Shown here piece by piece: positions 43,610 to 54,078 of a stretch of 64,000 bases of DNA. Below the pieces are notes generated by a model. The model saw only the letters and a program-made list of their open reading frames with translations. It was not told the origin of the DNA and did not search any database. The stretch lies in NCBI GenBank assembly GCA_021030905.1, contig JAGFMI010000016.1, forward strand, positions 744,001 through 808,000, written 5' to 3'. Origin of the DNA: Pyrenula massariospora. Its lineage: Eukaryota; Ascomycota; Eurotiomycetes; Pyrenulales; Pyrenulaceae. Made by a program: the position numbers and the translations under genes. Numbering within the stretch: the stretch's first letter is position 1; each line of letters begins with the position of its first letter.

Positions 43610-46429
43610 ATGGTCAAGTAAGTCGACAAATCCGCATTCCTTGTATTTTTGCCCTTTGAATGGCAAGGCTGACGTCTGTGTGCCATCAGCTTCACCGTAG
43701 AAGAGGTAAATGCTCTCCCGACATGTCCCCTGCTTCATACTAATCGCCAATGTCAAGATCCGTGAATTGATGGACCGTCCGGCCAACATCCGGAACATGT
43801 CCGTCATTGCACACGGTGAGTGAAACATATTCAATAGATATTCAAACTCTGACAATTACACAGTCGACCACGGAAAATCAACCCTGACCGATTCTCTCGT
43901 CCAGCGCGCCGGAATCATTTCGGCCGCCAAAGCTGGCGAACAGCGCTTTACTGATACCCGAAAAGACGAACAAGATCGTTGTATTACTATCAAATCGACC
44001 GCCATATCTCTTTATGCACACTTGCCAGACGAGGAGGATTTGAAAGACATCCCCCAGAAGGTTTCGGGTAACGAGTTCTTAATTAACCTCATCGATTCTC
44101 CAGGACACGTCGACTTTTCGTCAGAGGTCACCGCTGCTCTTCGAGTCACAGACGGCGCTTTGGTCGTTGTCGATTGTGTTGAAGGTGTATGCGTTCAAAC
44201 CGAAACCGTACTTCGCCAAGCGCTTGGTGAGCGGATCAAGCCAGTCGTCATCATTAACAAGGTTGATCGTGCCCTCCTTGAACTGCAGGTGGAAAAGGAG
44301 GACTTGTACCAGTCGTTCTCCCGAACCATCGAGTCGGTCAATGTCATCATCTCCACCTACTTTGATAAAGCTCTGGGAGATGTTCAGGTCTATCCATACA
44401 AGGGGACGGTGGCCTTTGGCTCTGGCCTTCACGGTTGGGCATTCACTGTCCGTCAATTTGCTGTCAAGTATGCAAAGAAGTTTGGCGTTGATAAGAATAA
44501 GATGATGGAGCGTCTCTGGGTAAGTGCACTCAGTATTCAGGATTGGAAGAGGCGCTTGCTAATTTCGCCGAGGGTGACAACTATTTTAATCCTAAGACTA
44601 AGAAATGGACCAAGAACGGAGAGCACGAAGGCAAATCTCTGGAACGTGCATTCAACCAATTCATTCTCGACCCAATTTTCAAGATCTTCGATGGCATCAA
44701 GAACGGTAAAAAGGAGGAAGTTACAACACTTATTGGCAAACTCGATGTCAAACTGACAAGCGAAGAGAAAGAACTAGAGGGTAAGCCGCTACTCAAGGCT
44801 ATCATGCGGAAATGGCTCCCCGCGGCCGATGCTTTGATGGAAATGATGGTACTCCACTTACCATCCCCCGTTACGGCTCAGAAGTACCGTGCGGAAACGC
44901 TTTACGAAGGTCCTCCAGATGACGCAGCCTGTATTGGTATCCGTGACTGCGACCCCAAGGCTGATCTGATGCTCTACGTCTCAAAGATGGTGCCAACATC
45001 CGATAAAGGACGATTCTATGCCTTCGGTCGTGTGTTCGCAGGCACTGTTCGATCTGGTCTTAAGGTTCGCATTCAAGGTCCAAACTACACTCCAGGAAAG
45101 AAGGAAGATCTTTTCATCAAGGCCATCCAACGCACAATTCTCATGATGGGTCGCTTCATTGAGCCAATCGAGGATGTTCCCGCTGGTAATATCTTGGGTC
45201 TTGTCGGCGTCGATCAATTCCTTCTCAAGTCTGGAACACTGACCACAAGCGAAACTGCGCACAATCTGAAGGTCATGAAATTCTCAGTCTCACCTGTCGT
45301 GCGGCGCTCCGTTGAAGTGAAGAACGCAAATGACCTGCCAAAGCTTGTCGAGGGCTTGAAGCGTCTATCGAAGTCCGATCCTTGCGTGGTTACCTCTATT
45401 AATGAATCCGGCGAGCACGTCGTGGCTGGTGCTGGTGAGCTGCACTTGGAGATTTGTCTTAAGGATCTTGAGGAAGATCATGCTGGTGTTCCGCTACGAA
45501 TCTCGGATCCTGTCGTTCAATACCGTGAAACAGTTGGTGGCAAATCTAGCATTACTGCCTTGTCCAAGTCGCCTAACAAGCACAACCGTCTCTATATGAT
45601 CGCCGAGCCGTTGGATGAAGAGGTCTCGAAAGATATCGAGTCTGGCAAAATCGGACCGCGTGACGACTTCAAGTCCCGAGCCCGGATCCTCGCTGACGAA
45701 CACGGTTGGGATGTCACAGATGCTCGGAAGATCTGGTGTTTCGGTCCCGATACGACGGGAGCCAACCTTCTCGTTGATCAGACCAAGGCTGTTCAGTACT
45801 TAAACGAAATCAAAGATTCTGTCGTTTCCGGGTTCCAGTGGGCGACAAGAGAAGGACCGGTGGCTGAGGAACCAATGCGATCCGTCCGCTTTAACATTAT
45901 GGATGTGACTCTGCACGCTGATGCCATTCACCGCGGTGGTGGCCAGATCATTCCGACTGCCCGACGTGTCCTGTATGCTGCCACGCTGCTCGCCAATCCT
46001 GGCATTCTCGAGCCTGTCTTCTTGGTGGAGATCCAGGTGCCTGAACAAGCCATGGGTGGCATCTACGGTGTCCTCACTCGAAAGCGTGGTCACGTTTTCT
46101 CCGAAGAGCAGCGTCCTGGCACGCCTCTATTCAACGTCAAAGCATACCTCCCCGTCAACGAGTCGTTTGGTTTCACAGCTGATCTCCGGTCTGCTACTGG
46201 TGGTCAGGCGTTCCCTCAGTCCGTCTTCGATCACTGGCAGATTCTTCCAGGTGGCTCACCACTTGACCCATCAACAATGTCTGGCCAAATCGTGACGACA
46301 ATGAGGAAACGAAAGGGTATCAAGGAAGTCGTTCCGGGTGTTGAGAACGTAAGTTTAACTATCAAAGAAAACCCCCTTTTAAGCGATGATCAAATGCTAA
46401 CTACTTTACAGTACTACGACAAGCTCTAG
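43610..46429 (+). CDS. EF2: Translation elongation factor 2 (eEF2), 843 residues
   Basis: Ribosomal translocase GTPase, cytosolic. Exons 43610-43617 (8 bases), 43690-43705 (16 bases), 43758-43815, 43864-44519, 44573-46348 and 46412-46429 (18 bases) join in phase. The first exons give MVNFTVEE, the last YYDKL. G motifs: G1 AHVDHGKST (completed by splicing), switch [19 protein letters not shown]3 DSPGHVDF, G4 NKVD. The domain IV tip [12 protein letters not shown] contains the histidine modified to diphthamide, the target of diphtheria-type toxins and, by resistance, of sordarin-type studies. Length matches fungal eEF2 (842-844). The CT-rich leader and many short 5' introns are typical of highly expressed fungal translation genes. 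Confidence 0.98.
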
Positions 46430-47379
46430 AGTCTCTGTCCCTAAGATCCATAGACTGGTCTAGAATGGTGTGTTTCTAAATCCCGTAATCGCCACGACGC
46501 TCGAAAAGTTACGCCATATCAAGCGATCCAAACATATAAACAGACAAGCAGGAGCACCATCAAGGAGATGTTGAAGACATGCACGGAAGTGGTGCAATTT
46601 TTTTGTATTTTTTTTTGCACCTGTCTTAAACAATCACGGTTCTCATTGTTCTGAATCTTGTTCTTTAGCTTTGCCCAACATAGGTAGAGAATGAAGAGAA
46701 CAGGACTTGAGCAACCTCGAGTTTCAATTAGAGAGAAGTTTGACCTCTTTGCTTTGCCATCTATAATTAGCCTTCCTCAAGCTGAGCCCAACACCGGACC
46801 TCCTGTATCGCTTCACAGGATTATCTACGGGCTAGCCACTGGTCAAGAACACCACATCCAGCTCACACAAGCTGCCAGTTTCTTCGGTGCCCATATCTTC
46901 TCTCGAAGGGATTAGAATGCGGTATCTTCGGCTATATGCAGACTCTTTCTTCCAAGAGCATAGAGTATAACCCAGCCAGCTATGTACAGATAAATCGACC
47001 TAGTTTCCAAGCTGGAGAATAGAACATCTTGTATAGTAGATAGAGCGTCCCGTCAAGACCGTCGCAACAATCCCAGGCTCAGTGTCATGAGACACTTCCT
47101 TTTATCAGTAGGCAATGGCGTCCGTATCCTTTCGCGCCGTTCGTTCATCTTCAATATAGACAGACAAACGGACAGACAAATAGTCTACACATCTTGCTCC
47201 CGCAACGCACGTACACTGGGACAAGCTTTTCCAACGTTCACCTATACAAAGTCTTCAAAAAGGCAGAGGCCTCTCCTCCAAGGCCAAAGCTGATTCATCG
47301 GTCCGATTAAATCGTCGCCGCTGAAAACAGCGCTTTTTTCCCCAAATATGCTTCGACACACGCGCGCCCCATCAAATCC
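46430..47379. other. Convergent intergenic region (eEF2 and Whi5/Nrm1-like 3' ends)
   Basis: About 950 bases. T-rich run near 46598-46617 just after eEF2 may take part in 3'-end formation. A degenerate GACAGACAAA simple repeat lies near 47157-47180. No gene supported. Confidence 0.5.
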
Positions 47380-48788
47380 TCACCGAGCCACCCCAACCTC
47401 GTTCTCTGCACTACCCCTCCTATTTTTCGCGCCCTCAAGCTCTTCCTCACCCCCCTCTCTCATCTTCTGCTGCTGCCTGCCCTCGTGCGGCCGCGCCCCA
47501 TCGAGCCCCTCCACCGCGCTCCCATTAGCGGCAACAAAGCCGACTTTCCTCCCCGCCCGTGCCGCCGCGCCATTCGCCAAACTCCTCGGCCCATCTCGTT
47601 CCGCAAACGCACTCCGCAGCGGACTGGATTGCGAACTCCCCGCACCACCACCACCACCTCCGCCGCCATACTTGCCCGAGTTCCCCGGACTGGACATGAA
47701 GAGCAGCGTTTCGATGGCGTCCGCTTCCATGGCGGCGTTCTGTGAGGGTGTGCGCTGCGCCGGGCGTGGCTGGCGCGGCAGGGATTTGGAAGAATTGGTG
47801 GCGATTTGGGGTCGTGGTTTGGAGTGGCGACGGCGGGGGGCGTGGGACGGGTGGATGTCGACCGGTGGGGCTAGGGAGGGAGGTTTCGCGATCTCGTTGT
47901 AAAGCGAGTGCTGTTGGGTTTTTGGTGACAGAGTTCTGGAGGAGGTACCATTGGATACCTGTAGGTCTGGCCTGGTGTTTGGAAGTGGTGGAGCGCTCTT
48001 GCGCTTGTGATTGGAAATTGTAGAGACGAGGGGAGGAATGGGCTGCCGGTCGGAGGATGTGGAAGAAGAAGACTGGCTGCTGCTCCATTGACGCCGAAGG
48101 CGTGCGCTCAACTCAGTACGCGGTGACAAGTAAATGTGTGGGTGTGTTGCTGTAGACGTGGAGGAGCGAGGGGAGCCATAGGAGGCAAGAGATTCAACTT
48201 CATCGAGTGTGTTTGACTGCCAGCCGTTTTGGACTTTGACAAGCGCATAGGAAAGGCGGGTCCGGAGTTGTTGAGAGAGCTGTAAGAACGAGTCAGTTAG
48301 ACATTATTTGCGGGTGACAGGACAGAGTTAAGACTAACTTCGGCCATGCCTCCGTTGGACAGTGTGCTCGTGTTCCGAGAGTGCGTTGGTGTTGTCATGG
48401 CTGGATGCATGGGAACATGCGCCGGCTTTGGGGTCTTCGTCTCCCCATTTGCGGTTCTCTTCCGGCCTGCCACCAACATATCACGAGAGTCACTCGTAGG
48501 AGACGATCTCGAAGCATGGAAGGGTGGGGAGAATTGAGCAATTGGCTCAGCCGGAAAAGCAAGAGCCCCCGATGAACGGGTATCCAACTTCAAAGGCTCA
48601 TGGTTTGATCCCCGGTACTTGTCCTGGCTCGAGAAGCCCGACGAACTGGTTGGTGGAGTGGACTCGATCCACGCCGGCTCGGCCGTCGTGGAAAGACACA
48701 GATCGCTCGTGGAATTTTGGCTATGAGACGGCTGAGATTTAACTGTCGGCGAATGGATCGGAGCCGCCTCCCGACTTGACATGGTCAT
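47380..48788 (-). CDS. Whi5/Nrm1-family G1/S transcriptional repressor, about 449 residues
   Basis: Proteins of this family bind SBF/MBF and restrain G1/S genes (Whi5) or switch them off after G1 (Nrm1). Exons 48339-48788 and 47380-48279 flank a 59-base intron (GTTAGT, TAACTGAC, TTACAG), phase 0. Right after the junction comes the signature motif LSQQLRTRLSYALVKVQNGW with QSNTLDEVESL, the short helical GTB/Whi5 motif. The rest is Ser/Thr/Pro-rich with many SP/TP sites, fitting CDK control, plus a Gly run (near 47655) and basic clusters (NHKRKS, RRRHSK). The long frame continues above 48788 without an ATG, so the true start may lie further upstream or in an extra exon. Candidate MCB and SCB sites lie upstream. 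Confidence 0.85.
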
Positions 48789-48971
48789 CTCTGGGGTGTT
48801 GGTTTCTGTAAGACTCGGCGTTATTGGCACTGTTTCCTGTATCTTCGGGTGATCTTTCGCGCTAAAGACATCACAAAAAATGAACGAAGTTTTGCGATCT
48901 GGGAATTGTAATAGAATCTGGTCAGTAGAGTCTAGGTGGAGCCTTCACACGCGCGTTTGTAGGCGTGAACG

Positions 48972-48977
48972 ACGCGT
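48972..48977. promoter_or_regulatory. MCB-like site ACGCGT upstream of the Whi5/Nrm1-like gene
   Basis: Perfect MluI cell-cycle box about 185 bases above the annotated start, close to ACGCGCGT (near 48949) and GACGCGC (near 49018). MBF binds this core in yeasts; function here is inferred. Confidence 0.4.
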
Positions 48978-49151
48978 GTCCGCGGACGACGGTTGGAAAC
49001 ACGGCGATTAGGCAGAAGACGCGCAAAGATGAAGTAGGTCAATATCCGCCAAAATCAAACATTTTGCACAAGCTAATGACCATAGACGTTTGGAGAAACC
49101 TTCAAGCAAAGCAAAAAATCTACAAGAAGCAAGCGAGGCAAGTATAACGGG

Positions 49152-49158
49152 CACGAAA
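49152..49158 (+). promoter_or_regulatory. SCB-like site CACGAAA upstream of the Whi5/Nrm1-like gene
   Basis: Perfect match to the Swi4-Swi6 cell-cycle box, about 365 bases above the annotated start. One such heptamer in about 700 bases would not be surprising by chance. Confidence 0.3.
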
Positions 49159-49504
49159 CTCGAGAAAGGCACGAGATGGAGAACTGGACACTGTCGAGGT
49201 CACATGTGGGGTTGGAGGACGCGATGAGGCGCGCCCCGCAGCCAGACTCCAACCGGCCCGAGTCTAACACGACGATATGATGGTGATCAAGAGCATCTCA
49301 TCTTTGCAGATGAGAGCCAAGGGGTCCAGAGCTAGTATTTTCCGTCATGGTCATTCCCTCGCAAAGCTAGAGTGGGTATCTAGGCAGTACAACTACACTC
49401 AAAGTAACACAACACCATGATGCAAGAAGCCAACTCTACTCAACCGTAAACAAAGGCAAACGTGGCGCCAGGCGCAATGCCGCAAAAGTTCCATGTCCCA
49501 AAGA

Positions 49505-52500
49505 TCAACTCCGCGGAGGTGACCCTACAATCTGGATCCTCTCCCCTGGGTCCAACTTGTTGTAGACTGGCCCGCTCGTTCGCTTTACCCGCGGTCGAGG
49601 AGACCGCCGGCGAGGTTGTCCTTGCCAGGAACAAAGAAGGTCGTCGACCACGCCTTGCCACTGAGCAAGATCCTCTTTCTGTCTCAGCAACTGGTACTTG
49701 GGAGTCGCCTTCTGCGGACGCCAGGTCTTCATTTTATTTTCCCTTCCCTGCTCATTTTCTTGAGAATACTTCCCTGGTCGCCGTAAGATAGCAGGCTTCA
49801 TCTCTTTTGCTGCCTGCCATAGATGGTCCATCGCGTTCGCGCAGTCCTCCGCCATCCCACGAACTTGTTCCTCCTTTCTGTTACTAGGCTTTGGAACGAG
49901 CGGCGCCGATAGCCATGCGTGTTGAGCCGCGCTGTTAGAATGGACTGGTAGCCGTGCTCGACGGTTCTCTTCACGGAGGTAGCGGATAGCTGCTTGGAGG
50001 TGCATGGTTTCTGACTTCAGCTCTGCTAGCTCAACCTGGGCGTCTTGCAATGCTTTCTGATCACTTGCACTCATGACGCCGATTCCTTCCGCACTCTCTA
50101 CTCCAGTCCGCTTGATGTTTTGTTGCAATTCCTTGATTTGAGCTTGCAGCTCAGCCCGTTCTTCTTGAGTACGGAAGCACTCGGCTTTCGCCACCTCGTA
50201 GAGGTTCTGGGTCTCATCTCGCTCACGCTGTGCTTGCGAAATCTCAGATTCGAGGCCTCTTACTATACTGGCTTGCTCTTTAGAGTCCTTGGTTCGTGAC
50301 TCGAGGAGCTCGATGCGGAGACGCTGCTGCTCTAGCATCGTATCCTTCTCAGCCAGAGTCTCAGACTGACGCTCATAGCCGGTGCGTAAGTTGTTGATCA
50401 TTTCTTCGGTCTCAGGTGCGATTGTCTTATCTGCCTTCATCGCCCGCGCGCGTAAGACCCAGGGATGTTCATGACGCTCGAATTCCGAGGTTAGATTGTG
50501 GTCACCAGCTTCAGCAGCGAGCGTTTCCATTCGTTTGAATAGTAGACTGAGACATTGAGTAAGCGAGGCGGCAAAATCCTCTGGCGAAGCCGGTAGAAGA
50601 GCCGAGATAGCGGACGATTTTAAGAAAGATTTGGAGCTTGCAGACAAGACATCAAGGGCGGTTTTCAGCGTTAGTGCCTCTATTTGATTCTCCGCCTCAA
50701 TCTGGACGCCCAGATCCGTGCCAAGGTGACGAGCAAAGCGTAAAGCTTCTTGCGTCATCTCTTCCACTTTCCCAAACTCCTGTTCAGGATCCTCTCCAAG
50801 GACCAGGCATCGGCTAGAAAGTTCGTCTAGATTCTTTACCGCCTTCTCAGCGACAGTTTTGACGGATTTCGCTCTCGAAACCAGCTGTTCTAGCTGCCGC
50901 AGCAAAATGTCGAGCTCTTCGTTGCCATCTTGGTCACCGGAGGGCCGCAAGACTATGCTAAGAGCCTCTTTCAGTTGACCAATCTCAAGACCTAGATGCT
51001 CAGAGTATGTCGACACTAAAGACGCGTTTGTAAACATAACATGAGCACGCATTTCGGGCGTTTGCGGTAAGAATTTCTCCCTCAAATCGGCAAAGATTGC
51101 CAGTGCTCCTGAGAGCTCAGTGCTGCAACGTTCGATCTTCAAATCGCCGCTTTTCAATTGTTCGATCCATACGTTCATGTTACGTTCGACAGGCTCAATT
51201 TCCAGTCTCGCGCCTTCGAAGATCAAAAACTCGTCCGCTGCGCAGCTGTTGATATATGTGACGAACCGATCACATACCGCCGAGACTCTCGTAAGTTTTT
51301 CTACGATATCGAGGATGAGGGGTCTGTCATGCGGTGCTGACAAGACGACGTCCTCCATGTTTTCTCGGAGAAGCGAACGCAACATTCTCGCCTTGAACAG
51401 AACACGCTTAAAAGAGAATAAGGCAAGGATAGGATTTCGGTCAACCTCAAAAGTTGAAGGCAAGAACAATTTCAGGATAGACAAATGCTCGACGGATTCT
51501 TCGCCTTTCAACCTGTCTAATTCCATTTGGATCGCGCGATTCTGTGACTTTGCAGTCGTGTTCTGCAACTTGAGATTTAGCTCAAGGAGTTCGCGAGATT
51601 TTCTGCTAAGCTCATTCGACTCGGAGTCGGCGCTTTCAGAGTCTTGCAATGTGTCGTCCTTCTGTTGGTATTCAGACAACACGCCTTTGAATGCCTGTAG
51701 GAGGTGTTCCCGTTCTTGAAGCTCCTGCTTCAAACGATCCTGTGCTTTAACGCTATCGTTTAGCATCTCCATGCGAGAATCCAGTTCGTCGTTGAATTGT
51801 TGAATTTCATCTTCGTATTGGCGAGCTATCTGCTCGTTCGCTTCTTCAACGAGCCGCGTATCTTCAAGTTCATGAGTAAGTCGAGCGACTTCAGCGTTCC
51901 TTTCCTCTATCTTTTCAAATAGCATTTGAGTCTCCTCCGCAGCTGAGTCTATCGCATCGACCTGCTCCTTCAAAGCTTGCTTGGCGGCTTCTGTATTTGA
52001 CAGAATTTCCTTTGTCGCATCTAATTCACTCTTGATGCCCTCTAGATCGCTGAGTTCGACTTTCAGCTCTTCAATGTGCATCTTCGATTCTTCGTCCATT
52101 TCGTCTGCCTTCTCTTTAAGGCGGCCAAGGCCTTCTCGTAACCTTAGATTTTCCCGTTCCAAATGTAAGAAATTGATGCCCTGCCTATCTTCCGGGTTGG
52201 TATCAGCTTTAATAAACTCTTCATTCTCCTGGCGCAATATCTCAATTTCTTCCTGCATTTCAGCTCGGTTCCTTTCGGAATCCTTAAGCTGCTTTGCCAA
52301 CATTTCTGCATTATCCTGAGCTAAAAATTTCTCCTCCATGAGATATTCCCTTTCTAGACCTTCGTTGCTATGTTCATCCTCGAGAGCTTTACGGGCTTCC
52401 TGTGACTCTTTAAGGGATTCTCTTAGGGCATTATTTTCCTGATGCTGTTGTCTGGCTTTCTCTTGTAGTTTTTGTGTAGTCATTTCGTACCGAGCTTTCT

Positions 52501-53543
52501 CCTCTACGTCTTTCTTGAGCTTATCATTCTCATCCCGGTTCCTCTTCATGTTTTTCTCCATCACAACCATTTTCGCTTTCAGCTGCTCATTCTCACGTCT
52601 GAGCTCAGTGATACTGGTCGGTGGCTGGCCTGTCGGTCGGCGGGTGGGTTTCGCGGTTGTAGGCTCCGGGTGATCTTGAGGTGCAACCAGCGTCTGGTCA
52701 GTCTTTGAAGACACGGCCGGAGTCTCGTCTCCTGTCTCCAATTCATCTTTTTGCAGAGAGCCGTCTACGCCACTACTTCTGTCATAGCTCGAAATTATCG
52801 ATCCTGCCGGCCCCGGTCGTGCAGGTGATCTTGTCAACCTTCTTTCAGGTGTATTGGTGGGTCGCAGACTTGGCCGAGGGCCACGGTCGAGTGCACTGGC
52901 GAGCGACTGACGAGCGTTGCTCGATGGAGCCGTAGCCGGCTTGGAAGGGGCTTTGGGGGGGGCCATTGACTTTCGTGTGCTAGTGCTTGTGCGAGATTTG
53001 TTGCTTGAGCTGGAAGTCCGAGCAACAGTCGAAGGCGTGCCTGTTCTAGGTGTTGATCCAGTGGAGCTGACGGCGGAGGACAAAGGCTTCGTTGGGGACT
53101 TTGTAGGAGACTTGAGAGAAATTTCAGTAGAGCAGCACAAAGACTTTGTCTAATCTTACTCTCATAGATAGGCGAGAACCTGGTGTAGAGCCTCCACTCA
53201 TCAGGCTTTGCCTTTTCCTCGCGATGTCTGCATTGATTCCGCTTGAGGGACGAGGCCCCCTTGCATGTCCATTAGCCGCATTCCCATTAACTTTTGCATG
53301 GTGACGAGGCGTTGGCTGCTCGAGAATTTGAGCAACTCCCTCTGGCCGGAGGAACAAGCCATGGTTAGAATCGCACTCGAAGTATTGCTGGCCTTGTACG
53401 CTGCCATTGTTTTTCCCAACTGCATCGTCGAGTTCGACGCCGACCCATGCTCCTGCCGCAAAATGGGTATCACCGAGGAATCGGATGATGCCTTGACGGC
53501 CGTCTGCGGTCTCGATGGTTTGACCTATTGAAAGGTCTGTCAT
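49505..53543 (-). CDS. nudM: Dynactin p150-Glued subunit (NudM/Ro-3), about 1329 residues
   Basis: Large subunit of dynactin, which links cytoplasmic dynein to microtubules and cargo; needed for nuclear distribution and hyphal growth. Exons 53160-53543 and 49505-53110 flank a 49-base intron (GTAAGA...TCAAG), phase 0. The start is the ATG at 53543 (MTDLSIGQTIETADGRQG). Order: N-terminal CAP-Gly domain (GIIRFLGDTHFAAGAWVGVELD to HGLFLRPEG); Ser/Thr/Pro/basic region to about residue 290; long coiled coil from TELRRENEQLKAKM to about 690; dynactin domain (VDRNPILALFSFKRVLFKARM...DRFVTYINSCAADEFLIFEG); second coiled coil; basic tail. The CAP-Gly loop reads GKNNGSVQG, where GKNDG is usual. Confidence 0.95.
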
Positions 53544-54078
53544 AGCTGTGATTGCACCCAGTCGACAGCAACATTGGTAATAACATGGAGAGCGTTGGTG
53601 GGAAGAGCCAACCAGGCGTCTGCCCTGCTTTCCCGAGGGTTTACACAAACGACGCGATTGCAGGTCCTCGGGTGGCAGCCCGCGTCGGGGGTCTTGGCAT
53701 GACTATCCACACCACTCACTTAGAAAATCATGGCTTTGAATTTTTGACTAGATGTCTCGAGGGAGAGGTGCCTGCGCTTGACAATGAATATTGTTCCCAT
53801 TTAAGTTTTGATCGTTCAGTGCAACGCTAGTCATACTCAATCTTGGTCTAGGTCAGATACTTTTTACAGAACACCAAGCGCCCTCCCTAAGATCTCAACC
53901 ACGATAACCACATCAATCCTGTGGTACTCCAGCTGCCTTCCTAGGCTAACCCACCGCAATTAGGTATGCTAATGCAAATGCTGGAATATCTTACGCCCTT
54001 GGAATGCCATTATGACTGCCGCTCTGCCCGTTACCGCCCCAAATTATGTAAAAATCCCCAGCAAAACTATGCATGCTT
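53544..54078. other. Intergenic region between dynactin and csmA
   Basis: About 535 bases: dynactin promoter and csmA 3' flank, both genes on the minus strand. No further gene seen. Confidence 0.5.

Larger units (their letters stand above)
48789..49504. other. Intergenic region: Whi5/Nrm1-like promoter and dynactin 3' end
   Basis: About 715 bases. It contains four CGCG-type cores between 48949 and 49024, one of them a perfect MCB, and an SCB-like heptamer. No protein gene supported. Confidence 0.5.

Noticed and set aside
47525-48088. 187-codon alternative minus-strand frame over the Whi5/Nrm1-like gene
   Set aside because: The overlapping frame carries the family motif and the splice joins; this one does not.
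48590-48625. B-box-like GGTTTGATCCCCG resembling a tRNA promoter element
   Set aside because: No matching A box or cloverleaf around it, and it lies inside Whi5/Nrm1-like coding sequence.
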